Part shown: positions 27,801-42,800 of the stretch, in pieces
Layout: every line of letters begins with the position of its first letter
How positions within the stretch are numbered: position 1 is the first letter of the stretch
NCBI RefSeq assembly: GCF_020520425.1
Contig: NC_079490.1
Location: forward strand, 744,001 to 808,000
Source: Spinacia oleracea
Taxonomy: Eukaryota > Streptophyta > Magnoliopsida > Caryophyllales > Amaranthaceae
Length of the DNA stretch: 64,000 nucleotides
Reading direction: 5' to 3'
The notes under the pieces: model-generated
The model's database searches: none
Seen by the model: only the letters and a program-made list of their open reading frames with translations
Told to the model about the DNA's origin: nothing
Translations under genes and position numbers: made by a program

Positions 27801-30800
27801 TTTTCTTTTTACAAATTTTTCAAAATGGTTCATTGAATTCCGCACGCTTAATTTGCTCCCTACTCTACTCCCATTAGGTGGTGTCATGGTGATCCACAGT
27901 GCATAGATCAATATAAATTTAGAATTCAATCACCGATGAGTGACTTTTGGAAACTTTAGCACAAGAAAGTTCCCTTGTAGATATTTGGCACCTCACAGTG
28001 CAGAAACACATGCAAACAGATCCACAATTGACTCAACAAAGCAAGCAACAGTGAGACAGCCAATCTCAACCTCCGCTTCTAAAGACATTTGTACTAATCA
28101 TCACCAAATCCATTGCTCTTACGAATTCTTCACTTTGAGAAAACCTTTGCATAAAGATGAAGTTAGGAATAGGAGAATATCATGGCAGCAAGGTCAGACG
28201 GGAAAGAGAGAGCATATAAAGGAAAGGCAACCAACAACCACACCCTGAGATCATCAACTTAAGATACTGGAGGGCCGAAAAGATGCTCTAGTTAAGCTAA
28301 TAATTAGTTTAATTATTGTTTTGAATAACTATTATAGATTTATTAAGCATACTTATTTCAGACACTACTAGCATTATAACGTTCACATTTTTATCATCTT
28401 TATGCATGACTACTATAGTTATTACCAAAAAGACCATGTTCGTATAATTATTCATCCTTAGAAATCATCATGCTCCCACCACCCCAGCCCCCCAACAAAA
28501 CTCTAACGCGCACTTTAAGAAGAATATGTATACTTGGCCTGTACAACTCTCAACTTTAAAGAATCTTCAAAAAATAAACTTTGTTCCTTGGTAGAAGGTG
28601 TGCGCATTTGTAAATGGTCTGATTGAGTATCACTTTGCCCATGTTCAACCTTGCTTAACATAATCGAATCAAACTTGAGTTTACAGACGAGCTCAAACAG
28701 TTTCTTAAACTTGATTCACTTAAGAATCAATATGTTCAAGTTCAGCTCGTTTATTAATTGAACTAAGCTCATAGGCGGACTTCTTTTTCCTTTAGATCAT
28801 TTAACTAAAAAAGCTCATAAACGGGCCATAATTTATACTCCCTCCGTCCCGGAATACTTGACCTGTTTTCCTTATCGGGCCGTCCCTTAATACTTGACCT
28901 GTTTCTAAAAATGGAAATATTCTAACAATATTATATTATTTCTCACTCCACCCCCTATTAACCCACCCACCTCCTACTCCATACAAAAACTAATTAAAAA
29001 TTCAACCCCTACTCTCCCCCAACCCCACCCCTTTACACATTTCCCACTAACTACATTAAAATAATACCCCACTATCAACTACTACCTATTAAATTAAATA
29101 AGTCAATTCAAGTCTCTTAAACTCTGTGCCGGTCAAACCGGGTCGAGTATTCCGGGACGGAGGGAGTATCTGGTTAAGTTATTTTTGTTTTGAGGAAATA
29201 ATTTGATATCTGGTTAAGTTATATCAAGGTAAGTTCACATTTTTTATATGTATAGATTAATAACTTGATATTTAGAAGTGAAAAAAGTCAAAAATTGAAC
29301 AAAAATAAACGACTTCTAAATAACCTTATGAGGAGAAACAAAATCACACGTTTGTTTATAAACATCCATAAACAGGTTATTTCATGAACATAAAATAAAC
29401 AAATTGTTCATGATCGAGACGCGTTAACACTTAGTCTTATTTCTTTGGTAGGGCCCAAGCTTGAGCTACTCACCAGGAGCGGTAGAAATATATAAGGCAG
29501 AAGAGGAACAGAGGTCTAACATTTTTTGGCATTGTCAGGTAGAAACATAATTTAAATCATAATCAGCCACAGAATATTAACCTGATTCATGTCAATGGTC
29601 TGTACTGCTTGTCCACGAGTGAAGATAACAGCGTGATTTTGATTCTCGGGCTTTCCCTCACCAAGTTTTGGATTTCCTGGCAACTTCAGAGAGTAGATTT
29701 CCTGGATAAAAAGATTAGTCACAAAGTTATAAATTTTCTTTCCTTGCTATTCCATACAGGAGAAATAATGCAAACAAGGAAATAATGTTTGAACAACAAA
29801 ACAGCACAGGCTTACAACAAACTTTGCATTACGTACAGAAATATAAAGGAACAAAATGAACTAAATTTGAATAGCATGTTATATAGTGAAACATGTGATT
29901 GTATGTGTACAAACTATCCTGCAGTTTGATTCTCATCCAGGACTTGGGAGAGGGAAGAAGGGAAGTTAACATGGTGCGGTCCCACATATGCTCAAAAAGT
30001 TGACATAAATTTCAAATATGAGATTATTCAACCGCCATACCATCAGCATACATCATAGTACTAATAACCACCCCACCCTACCCCCCTTCCCCGAAAACAA
30101 GGATGAAAAGAGAAGATCCGCCATCCACGTACACAGAGAATATAAGCATACTAAACACAGGCTTTTGTTTTAACAATATTTAACCACTGTACTTATAGGC
30201 TTCGATGGTCTTATCAGGAAAATATTTTGACACTCTTAGTAGTTAGCACCAGAATAATACCAGCCGCCACCCACAGTGTTGAATTTCCAAGATGGGGACG
30301 AGAAGAGCACAAAATAGTATCCATAATCACTAAGTTGGAAAGCAGGCGAAGAAACTATCCAATTCTGCATTCCAACATGCATCATAACCAAGCATTCAAC
30401 ATCAAATTGGTATTCCAGGGAAGAGAGAAAAGATTCACCTTATCCTGTCCATTGATATCAGCCTTGACAAGTTTGGAGTAGTATTCAGTCTGCACTATCC
30501 CATCCTTCAAAGTTTCAACAACATCAATAAAAGCAACTCGAAGAGCTTCATTTCTAGCAACAGAAGCAACCAACAGATTTCAGACAATGAACACACCAAT
30601 TAAAGAATGGATATAGGTGACACAGTAGGCAGACGACTTTCTACTGATAGGCTTAATAACTAACTACCTTTGCATGAGCAAAGCAATATCTGCAGCCTCA
30701 GGCTTCCCCTCTTCTTTCTGTTTTCCGTATATTTGGCATGTAACTACATATGTGAACTTCAAATCTGCCTGAGCACGTGCTTCAGGTGATAGCTCAAAAC

Positions 30801-33800
30801 CCTGGATGTTAAGTGCATCATTGCCTGATATTGGAACCTCCAGATCTGCTTACAATTAATAAAACATTAATTAATTGTTTGGCAAAAAAAAACACATAAA
30901 AGGATTAGAAAAGTACACACCTCCAGAAGCAATCCTCTCCAAGTAGGTCTGGAGCATGAGAGCTTTACGGTAGTACATCATTCCACGAACTGTAAATTCA
31001 GGCCCAAGAGAGCGGTGCAGAATTATTAAAGTAGCCATAAAAAATGTAGTTTGCAGAAATAACCACTAAAGAGATGAAAATAATAACACCAAGAATTGTA
31101 AATGAGAACACAAACAAAAAATTCCTTTTGGTGACAGGGATATGGAAAATTTCCACTTCGGTGAAGGGTGTTATGTACTTTTTCATTTTAATTACCTAAG
31201 GTTGCAAATGCAGTTTAACGATTAAAATTAAATTAGCTATGTAATATTTTGTAAAAATTAAGTATCTTAATGTATCTTTCCGTCAATAGGAGCAGCAAAT
31301 CAAGTTATGGAGGACTCGTGAAGTTAAAAATTACTGTATTCTTTTTATAGCAAAACCTAAAACCATTAATCAAAAAGAGATATTCAAACAGACTAGTGCC
31401 AAGACAACATGGCAGTCAGACAGTTCATGTATTACATACAGAACTTCCAAAACAGGGAACTCATACCAGTTCTTGCTAATGTTTGCCCACGGTAGGATGC
31501 CCAAAAACGGAGTTCTTCAACATCATTAGGACTATCAAAAAGGTCTGTTTCCTGCGAATATTCATCACGTCCAATTCGAGCAAGAAAATTCTTCCATTCA
31601 TCTGCGCAACCCAGTGCATAAGATTATATGTAGTAACTGTAACTCAGAGAACTTCATTTAAAAAGGAGTAGCACCAAATAGCACATTTTATGATTATAAT
31701 ACAATAAAATATAACTTCGTCTAAAGCAAGGGTGTCTGTAATAAAAAAATATACACTCCTATTTACCAGGACTCCGGTACCCATGTCGGACACGGGTAAG
31801 TGCCCAAGTTTCCGACTCGGCTATTTTGCGAAAAAATCATGATTTTAATCCAAAATAAAGTGTCTAGTGTCCGTACCCATGTCCAAGTTTCAAGGACCCA
31901 ACACGGGCAATCGAGGTGGAATGAAGAGTCCAAGTAACATAGATGCACTAAACATGTAATTGATGATAAGCACCATGAATTCCATTTACCCCTCATTCTC
32001 TTCTGGCACACAAGGAAGAACAGAAGAAGAGACAGAAAGAAAGAGAAGGGAGTCTATACTTTTTGGGAAGAGGAGAAAGGAGAGAGAGGGAGAGGGCCAA
32101 TATGCCAAACGAGGAAGTGTGTTGTTTATTTTGAAACATCCAAAAGTCTGAACTCTGAAGTGTTTTAAAAACGGAGGAGTACCATATAATATTGCACATA
32201 ATGAACGACCATCGCCTAGATGATTGTGTGAATTTCGTCTACCAAACATATAGATTTCAAACTACGTAAGCATACTTGTCAAACTGAGGAGATACATCTG
32301 CCTCTGAAACTTGGCGTATACTTCTAGGTTAATCTGTTCCTCACATCTACACCCATATCAACCCTTTGTTTTGTAACAATCTCTCAGTAGTGTTAAATTG
32401 TTACTGAACTAAAAGTTCTAAACCATCAATTATTTATGAACTATCCCTTCCTAAAAGTTAAAAGTAAAAATAAATTGGTGTCGTTTCCATTGACACCCGT
32501 CCATTTTCTTCTTCCCCTCCATGCCCTAAAAGAGATAGTAATCAACAGGATTGACCAAACACTACCTAGTACCTCCCCATGAGTGGACTAAAGCAGCCGT
32601 AGAATGAGGCCTATGCAATAAAAATATTCTTTAAAGGAAATATCTAGTGCAGAACATTATGAAAATCTACCTGGATATATTTTCTGAAGGTAAAACAAAA
32701 GTGATATTCCATCCTCATTTTTCTTACGCAGTTCATTCATACTATAGAGCACTGTCTCTGTATAATAAGGTGTGAATACACTGCAAAGCCAATCAAAAAC
32801 CCAAAAGACAATCATTTTTCGCCCTTCAGCTAGAGACAAAGCCATAAATGCTGGCGGAAGAAAATTAAAGCATCCTTGTTACCTGAAGGACATCATCTCA
32901 CGTACTGGCTTTGCTGGAGGTATGTCCATGAACAAGGAATTTGTAAAGAACTGGAGCCTTCTGCGAGCCTCGAGATTCTTTGGTATGTTTGCTGCAGAAT
33001 CTTTGATTGTCAAAAGTGAATACAATCTTTTGATTTGAGCCTTCTGCAGATTTAACATTATCGTTCTCAATTAAAAGCGAGATGTATCCAAATTATGTGC
33101 GAGATGGAGAGACAGACAGAGAAATTTTGACCATACCAATTCTGGGTCTTTAGGCCACTTCAACTTCGAAAATAAAGTACCTTCTGCCCGTGCTTTTGAC
33201 AGCATATTCCATGTCTGCATATGGTCCCTGTGCAGGCAAATATTATCAGACAGTCAGAAAGACATTATGTGCTGACATCTCCTGATTGTGAAGACATGAC
33301 AATCAAAGGAGAAGCATACATTGAATCCCATGAAATTTGAGAAGTCAGAGACTAACCTCATATTCACTACAAGGACGTCATAATGTATGACATCATACAA
33401 ATCTTGAATGGCTTTCACAGCACCTTTCTCAAGATCTGCTGTCCCAGAACCTTTCTGTTTCACCGAAAGCACAACCAAAGGCAAGTTTATCAGAGACTGG
33501 GGCCACAAACAAAATTATGTAAACAAGTGTATTAATGGAAAACATAGGACCACGAGCGTAAGACAGGATATCATATCTTATACTAGAACTAAAGAACAGC
33601 ACAGTTGCCAAGTGTCAAACCCCAAGAGTCAGATCTATGGAACAAAAGAACCAACAGAACTAGCAACTGTTAAACAGCATAGATCCCTATATTGAAAGAA
33701 AACCCAGCAACTAGTGCTTGCAAATATGAAGAGACATGACGGAGAGCAGCTCAAGAATCCAAAATACAAGGGGTACTCCAGAAATTTTGTTAGCTAAAAA

Positions 33801-36800
33801 GCAAAAGTACACATACCAGTACTCCCATAAGGGCCGTGACTTTCTGGATAACCAGAGACATCTTACTCAGCTCAAAGTCAATATGAATGGACTTCTTAGC
33901 TATAGATGCTTCAATATCTTCGTACACCTTCTCTACCCTGTAGTAAGTAAAAAAAAATCATCACACTGGCTCTTTCTGGTTTTTACACATTAACATCAAC
34001 CATTGCCATAAAAAAAAATTGTTGTCTGCAGGAAAATTCTCGATATTCACTAACCATTTCCTTCCATGCTCTTCCAAGATTTCCATCAGAATAAGCTTTA
34101 TGGAGTGATAGCACTCCACAACAGCATACTTCATATACTCGTCTCTCAATATTCTTTCCCAGAGATCGTCTTGAGAGTCCCTACTTTCTGCTGCAATATC
34201 TCGTGCTAGAAATATCTTGCAAAAATAACAACCAAAAGAAAAAATCCCATTAATAAGTAAAAGCACATACCTCAAATAAAAAAAATTAAGGTATCACAGA
34301 TATCCAGAAACCTTGCTAGCAAGAAGAAAGAGTGGCCACTGAACCAAGGGCAAATTTCCACTATTTTTAGGCATGAGAAGCAACTCCATTTCCCTAAAGA
34401 AAATAGCAAATGGTTCTCTATCAATTACCAGAAAGGAAGAGCTAAAAGAAAAGGATGTACCACAGATCATAACATATTAGATGAGTATGGTAAAATGAAA
34501 ATTATAAGTTCGGATACTCTTGAACAAACAGACAACTGAAGATACGCACAAGTTGGTGATGTAATCTTCTTCTCGTAGATTCCTTGTAATTTCATTCCAA
34601 AAGGGTGAAAATTTAGCAGCATCTTCCTTGCTTGTTTCGACAACCTATATTTAGACAGATGGACAAACTAGTAAACTTCTTGGTGACTTTGGGTTGGGTA
34701 TATGCACTATAAAGTATATCTGAATAAACAGCACCAACAACCACAAAAACATTGCAACCAAATTATAAATGTATGAAAAAAGAACACCACATAAGATGAT
34801 TATTAACATTCAAAACAGCAGAGTAAAAGCAACTGAGACTTATGCGGAGCACAAAACTAGTTAAAATCATCACACTTTTAACATTAAAAATAAGAAATGC
34901 CAATTCCTCCCTTTATAGAGAGCTTATATATTTCTTAGTAAAGAGGGCAGATAAAAAATAGATGATAAAGATCTCAACAATCATGTTTCAATGACAGAGA
35001 GAAAAGACGTCCCATAATACTTTATCTCAGAAACCAGAGGTACCTATTGAAATTTTAGGATCCTTCAATCTGCCTTTTATTTGGTATGGTGACAAGAAAT
35101 TGTATTGGTGGATGATCAGATTGATCATGCCCAAATTAATACGAGTCACTACAACAATCTGATTTTAGTAATAAAAAGGCTTCAATATTTCCAAAAACAA
35201 GCACGGATTCAGCCACTCATGACCTATAACATAAAATACCCAACATCCAATCACAAACATATACTATCAACATTGAGTATCAGCATCAACAAGACGCGTC
35301 TCAGCTGGTCTACCATAATGAAGGTGAAAAGTAGATTGGAATTCAGGAGGGAAACGGTGAAAGTCATGCATGACAAAGATTGAATAAGATTAAGAGGCAA
35401 GATTAAAGTCACCAGAAAAATTGCTCCAAGTATGAAGCTTTCAAGTTATATAAAATCCTCACTCCAAAGCTATTAACCCAACACATTCCCATTGCCTTGA
35501 AATGAAAAATACATTAGGAACTACTGCAATATTTCAATTTTCCACCCACCACTGAAAACATGCATGTGAGGTTTAGAATTTTAGTCCTGATTCTCCCAAG
35601 TCCTCCAAAGCCACAACATCTTAATTCACATGTAAAACGCCTAACCGACATTAATAAAATTGTCAGCCTCCTATAACCTAACAAGTCATATAGTGACAGG
35701 CCGGCAGCATCAGCCAACTCACCACACATGTGAAGAGATAGAAATAAATTGAAATGAGAAGTTCCAGAAAATTGTGAGCAAGCTCAAAGTCAGTGAAACA
35801 TTAACAGACAGGAAATCATTATACCAACCTGACCAGCTCCATGCTCTGGTACCCTGCATACAGAAGAAGGTATTCAGATGCCAGGAATGAAAGGGAACTA
35901 AAGGAAGTATCAAAATAATTTCAGAGAGCAGAAGAAAATTGAAATTTAAAAAGAAGAAAAAAATGAAAACCTTTTATAGGGTAAAACATAGAGTTTCTCT
36001 ATAAATGCTGGAGGAAACTGCTCAAACAGCTGGTGAAGGGCATCCAATGATCGAATCTGAAATTTCACAGATGAACAGAACTTGTAAACTGATCCCCACT
36101 ATTTAACAAAATAAAAGTAAAATGATAGTTGGAAAGTAACTCACTTCCCCAAGCCGATCTCTTGCCCCCAACAAAAATCCCCAAACAGCAGATATTATGG
36201 TATAAAACACATAGATGTCCAAAAGATATATCTGGAACAGATAAAAATGAAGGAAATATTAGAAGGCTAAGCAGCACAGTTCGGTTGAACCTTTATATAT
36301 ATTTGCTGGTCCATGCAAATTATGCAGTACACTATTTCTGCAAACATGTTAATCGAGATAGGGCAGAAAGGCCTGAAACAAATGCATGAAGCAGGAGGCG
36401 GAAGGGTAGGGAGAATAGTCATGGCAACTCACACAAAATACAGGTGCCCATAAGCTGAGGACCGTCAGAGCATTGTGGTTATCTGCAAAAGAAAACATTA
36501 AATACGTCACATAAACTACAAATGCACATTTAAGAAGGAAAGACTTTCTTGCAAACCTAGCCCATGGTCAATAACACTCTTCCTGGAGATACGTACCCTT
36601 TTCCAGATTATAGGCACAAGATATCTTCATCAATATGATCAAATTAATTTGGTCTTTGTTTCTTACTTTAATTTTTCTTTTCAGTGAGCGGTGAGCCACA
36701 CAAATAATATACAATACTAGGCATCTTGTTTTCACCAATACATTTGAAAAAAGAAATAGAAAATTCTTCTAATCTTAATGAAATATTCCACAGCAGCAGT

Positions 36801-39800
36801 TAAGCAGAGGGGCAGAAAAACTCAGCATGAGTTTCAACTAAATACAGAGTACCACGTGAACATAGCAAGAAGGATGGCAACACTAAAAGTGGGGGAGTTC
36901 ATCCTAACTATGAGAAGGTGCCCAACGGAAAGACTTGTATTTAACTACTGTGTTATACCTGAAAGGGGAGCTCTAACTAAGAAAGTGATACTCAACCGTA
37001 GATTCAACTACAAGACACGAGGATACAAGAAACTGGACCCACTCATCATGACAAAATGAAAACAGAATATCACGTGATTCCTGTCCCTGAAATAAAAACA
37101 ATCACGTGCTATACAGAACTTACGTTGTGATACAAAATCATGCCAAGAATATGTTAAATTGTCTGTCATGACTATGATCCTTGTAGGCTCAACCAGTGGG
37201 CGTATCTGTTCAAAGTTCAAAAAACAAAGACATGATCATATTCAAATAGCGATTTGACTAAGGACACACCATTAGGATCAACATATAAGCAGTGGAGAAA
37301 GTACTGATACGAGAATTGCAACTTTACTCACCTGGAGAAAATATCCAAATGAAAATTTTCCAGCCAAGACAATAATCCAGAAAAACATATACCTGCATCA
37401 AGAACATCAACAAATATTAAGCACAATATATAAGTTGCATTTCTGAATTTAAGGTGCAAGTATAGGCAGGCATCGTTTTAATCAGTAATAAAAACATATT
37501 TTTCGGAAAGACGAAAAGAGGGCTAGGGGCAAAGCCATGTACGTTTGTTGGCCAAAATACCAACTGATAGAGAAATAGTATGGAGGACCAAGGAAATAAG
37601 ACACCCAGGAGTTAAAATTAGAGGCACTCCAACTCTATATTGAAAGAACATGGAAACAAACAACTAATCTCGGAAGCTAAAATTGATTTAAAGAGCTAAA
37701 TAAAATAACCATCCCAGGCAAAAGAGAACAAGCATCAGGACTCTTTTCAGAAGCCTTCAGAAAGTCGAGACAATGTGTAAAGGGGCTTACTATTAGAATG
37801 TAATTTCTGACCCCATTATTAACATAATTGAAAAATGAAACTGAACCAAATATTATTCATCTTATTGACATGAAGATATAAGCACAAAAACATAGAGTAC
37901 AATGATGGGGATCCTTTTCTATTTAAGGCTTATGGAACCACAGCCGGATGGGGAAGTCAGCTGGCAAAGAGAAGATTGAGGATTTACTTGATAAAGTCAG
38001 ATGTCCTCTCATACATTCCACGGCCAACATAGTGCCGTTCCTTCAAGACAAGATAATGCAATAACTGTATCAGTGAACAAGCAAGAGCCAAAATCTAAAA
38101 GAAGAAAACCAACTATGACCACAGCAACAAATCCTTCATAAACGGACAGAAAATACGAACCTGACGCATCCATTTGAGAAAGCGAACTACAGACCAACGA
38201 TCACATTGATCAGTAAGTCGGTGACAAGCTGGTATCCTCATGAAGAAACTAATGAAGAACTGGACACCAGCATATATGCCAATTACAATGACATAAATTC
38301 TGTAAATAGTTGCCTCCCCTTGAAGAGACTTCCTGCAGCATAACACCAGTGAACAAATTCAAAATTTATTAGTGTTTGCATCGCTGATATGCAATTCAGA
38401 AAAGGGGGAGGAGCATGGGAGGAAGTAGACAGAAACCTACACATAAAGGAATGTTATTACTGCTGAAGCACAAGCAAACCACACAAATCGGAGAAATACT
38501 CTAGAAACAGCAGAGTGACGCGTTGTTGAATATGCTCCAAACATCATGAGAATGTCCAAAACACCTACAAGGAAATGACATTTATATGACAAAACGGCAC
38601 ATGTATTAGCTCGGTAAAAGGAATTCAGCTAATAAGGGCAACTCAACTGTAATAATGATCAAAAGAAGAAAAAGGATCTCACTCTCGATTAACTTCATTA
38701 CAACAAATGTTGGTCCAAGACTAAGAACTTGTTTTAGGGTTGTTGCATCAATACGCCCATCGTTAAAACCAACAATGGTCATGGCCTGGGAAGAAAAATG
38801 AGCCAGGTAATTAAGACACACAAGTACTCAAGAAATGCACATCAACCATACAGAAACTATTTTAGGTTAGAAAAGAATCCATGTTCTCCTCTTGACACTA
38901 ATCAGTCATCTCCTGGAAACCTAAGTTTTAAAGAATGGCCCAAAACAAGCAAACACAACGACCAAAAACAATAAAATATATATTTGTAGTTACACTGGAG
39001 TACCTGAAATGTCATAAAAAGGAATATCCAGAGGCGATGGAAGCTATGGTACAGATGCCAGAATGTACGATGCTCGACAAAGGATGTTTTTCCCTGACGC
39101 TTTCCTCTACCAGACTTCAGCAAATTCTACATAAAGACGAGTCAATAAGATAAAGTAAGAACAAGAAGAATATAAGTCACGGTTAATACAAATACTGACA
39201 GAATTAAACTAAACTTTTTTCTGTCACGAATGAGACATAAAAACAAAATGCAAAGCCTAGGAAATACTACGCAACCACACGATCCCTTACCTAATGGTGG
39301 TCCTTATTACCACAAAGATAAGGCATTCAAAACCAGCTTTTCTTCAAGATTAAAAAAAAAAAAAACATTTTTTCCATAAGGAGATGACGATAAAAAGTAT
39401 AGAGAAAATAAAGAAATTTAGAAAAAAGGGATCAGATGAATTCCCAGCAGGAAGATATTTAATTTCAAGTAGTGTATGCCTCCCAACTCAAGAACATAAA
39501 AGAAATATATTAACAGGACCAGAAATTGCCTAGGTGCCTTTGATTAGACAAAAAATAAATTTATGATCGGCAAAAATTCGTACTTTAGACTTGGTTTCAG
39601 GCTTCATAAAGAATGCCGAAGTTGTTCGCCAAGGCCAGCTAAGCTCAAAGCAATGAAGTGACCTGAAAAATAACACACAAGCATTCAAATGAGTATGAAG
39701 AAGAGCAGGATTAGGCCTGTTGCTGATTCACTTTAATGGAATTTGCATCCAAGAGCCCTTACCAAAAATATTCATTGAAATCGTCATAATTCCTCCACTT

Positions 39801-42800
39801 AGAATGAGCTGCTCGTCCATTGTCATTGTTAGATGCCTCCTGGTAGACAAATAAAAAACATAGTGACATAAACACAACAAAAGACCTCTCATTTCGATGT
39901 TACTAGACGCCAAATTTTAGAGGTGATTTTGCTTTGTTGGCCACAGGACTTGATGGCTTTCAGTTCCTTTAATTTCATTTTTTATTTTACTTTTTGATAG
40001 TCAGTTCCTTTAATTTCATTTTTTATATTATTTTTTGATAGTCAGTTCCTTTAGTTTCATGGTGAGCGAGTCTCAGTATCAGAACCAAGAAGTTAGCTGG
40101 TAAACTACTGCATGATGATATAGTCTTATGTCTACAACGGTAAAATTTTTGAAAAACAGGAATCTTTAGACAATTTCCAAAAGAAGATTCCTGAACCATT
40201 ATAATATTAGACAATTCCAATATGTCGTCTTAAAAGGTTCAATTAATCAAAGAAGCTACGTCAAACAAATGAACAAATTTTGAATCATATTAATTCTTAT
40301 ATATTTCAACTGGCTTATGTTCCATATGATTAAACTCATGCAAGACCAGTGGTCACAATATCAAATAAACAGAAAGAAGCACCTACCGCTGCAACCACCT
40401 CATATAAAGGAGATATCACCCTCTCCAGGAATGAGACACCGTCATTCGTCTTGCAGCTATCAGCTTGCTTCATAACTTGCTGTCTCAGTATCTCATCCAT
40501 TTCTCTGGCCATCTGAAGAAATTTCAGCACATGAGATGTTTCAACATGTAGTAAAATGCCCCACACTTATAAAATACTTCAGGGAACAAATTAAGCTTCC
40601 ATTTTCAGAAGAAGAAAAAAATTACACTAGTATATAATACTATTACTCACAAGAAATCAATACACGGGTATAACATCTCCTTAAGTTTATTTACAGAACA
40701 AAGACTACGACAGTGAATGTAGCCCAGTTGATATACAGTAAAATTACGGCATCCAATTGATATTGAAAAATGTTGTGCGTCAAGCAAGACGTGGAGGTGG
40801 ATCGACAATGACCTGGTATAAGAAGTTAAGAACTGCAAGCATGTACCAGCCTCCACACAGTTTAAGCTATTTCAAAGATCAAGCCAAAGATAATACAAGT
40901 GTTCTTTGACTTACATGATGAAATATGTAGCATAAGCACTCTGGAAGAAATCGAACGTTGGCGGCTTCACCCCAAATAAGGTAATACAATGATACAAATA
41001 ACAACTTCTTTTCCTTGCTAAGGGACTCCAAACTGCACAAATTACCAGGTATAAGCATGTACTGGCTCCCACATGCAAAAAATAATAAAATAACGATCCA
41101 GAGTTCACAAAGAAACTCGAGTATATGTTTGGGATACACCTCAAAAGTTCAAGGTAATACATAGTAAAACACATGAACGCCAGTAGCATCAACAACACAA
41201 AATACAGAAATATCAAGGAATAAGAATAAATTCAATCTCTAACAAGAATATCGAAGAATTGGACTTCATACTTGCTCCATACTGGCTGAAGAACTAAGTA
41301 GTTACACCATTTGATATAGTTCTCGAGGGACTTCAAGAACACAATCTGTACAGCAGCCTCGTCTAATTTCTGATACAAAACAGATGCAAAAGCAAACTTG
41401 ATAAGAATAGAGAATAAGTGCAATCCTATGGCTAATAATGCTAATTCTAAAAAATAATTATCGAATTGCATTAGAGCCAAAACCACCATAATAAATAACC
41501 AACAGATATATCATACATAAACCTAGAATTAGAAATAGAAATTAATAAATGCGTACTTTCATAGTCAAGAAAATGTCTACAATGACACGCATGTAGATGA
41601 AATTCAAACCAATCCATGTCGTAAGCTGCCCATTTAATTATTACGAAGTTGATAGTTGATATACAAACAAGACAATGAGCCAGCAAAAAATGGAAGTACC
41701 TACCGGCTCGATTTCTTCTGGGATTCGGAGGCGTGATTGCTCATTAACAAGAAGAAGAATTATATGCTCCCGCTGATTGGAAACGTTGTCCTTCTGCCAG
41801 TTGACATTGTGGGTAAACAAAGAATGTATCATGACCACGCAATTAGTGTAGCATAATCGTACAATTGTAATACAATCAGAAGAACAAATTCCGGTTTAGA
41901 ATCATGATATTGGAAGCACGAAGCAGTTACAAGTTGAACTGGCAATTGGTTATTACACCAAAGTGAAATAAGGTTAGGATACTAAACTGAAAAAGTTAGA
42001 TTAAGTAAACACAAGATTCTCTCTCTTGTCTCTGCCCGAATCCAAAAATGTAAGGTACATCAGGCGAGGACCAGGAAACTTTAAAGAGCTAAACAAATAA
42101 ATTAATGCACCGATAGCACTGAGTATTAGTCAAACCAAACAGCAAAACACACATAGGTGCCCCAAATGAAGCAAAGATCACAACTCTATCCCACAGACAC
42201 TTGTGAATAAGAAAAACTATTCTGAAATATCTTTATCAATCCTTTCCAACCACAATTCCCGTCGATAACCACAAGTGCAAAAGCCATAAAATACTCCTCC
42301 GTCCTCCCCTTAATCTCTCAAAATAGAATATAAGACCTCCAAATATCCATAAGGGCTGTGGACAAGCCAAATTGTATCCATAATTGAAATTTAGCTGTCC
42401 AAGAAATGATAACTACCCCAAAACCAGATATTGGTGACTCTTGTTCTCCCCAGTTGGCCCAATATGCAAGCATGTAAGCAAGAAACACACACACCATAGG
42501 AGAAGCACTTTTTTTGTATGTGAACCTATAAGTTGTAAATTATATGACACTTTAACCTATCTAAGCCAACTGTATTTTGGGAAGACAAAACATGGTTGTT
42601 TTCTTAACAGATGCTTATGAAAGGAAATGCAGGTAAAAATACCAGGTGAACCCAGACATGAAACACTTGTCCAACAGGCGAACAATTCGCAAATTCAGCC
42701 CAGGAAACTCAATCTTGATACTTCAGTCGAAGTAAAAATCACAGCAAATGACAATAACCTCTTCAACCACGAAGGAAAATATGGTGGCAGTAATGTAAAG

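Larger units (their letters stand above)
25880..36060 (-). other. CALS9: CALS9 exons for the cytosolic loop and glucan-synthase domain
   Basis: From N to C: LDALHQLFEQFPPAF (~36030), WNEITRNLREEDYI (~34590), WERILRDEYMKYAVVECYHS (~34140), KDSAANIPKNLEARRRLQFF (~32970), VFTPYYTETVLYSMNEL (~32740), GYELSP-like ELSPEARAQADLKFTYVVTC (~30750), EYYSKLVKADINGQDK (~30460), [17 protein letters not shown] (~29650), VREHVFTGS (~27170), ASFVTLGQRVLANPLK (~27020), [17 protein letters not shown] (~26830) and [20 protein letters not shown] (~26030). These are the conserved catalytic-loop motifs of callose synthases. Confidence 0.8.

Noticed and set aside
42290-42330. CTCCTCCGTCCTCCCC as a Stowaway element
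   Set aside because: No matching inverted end was found nearby, so it is at most a solo end.
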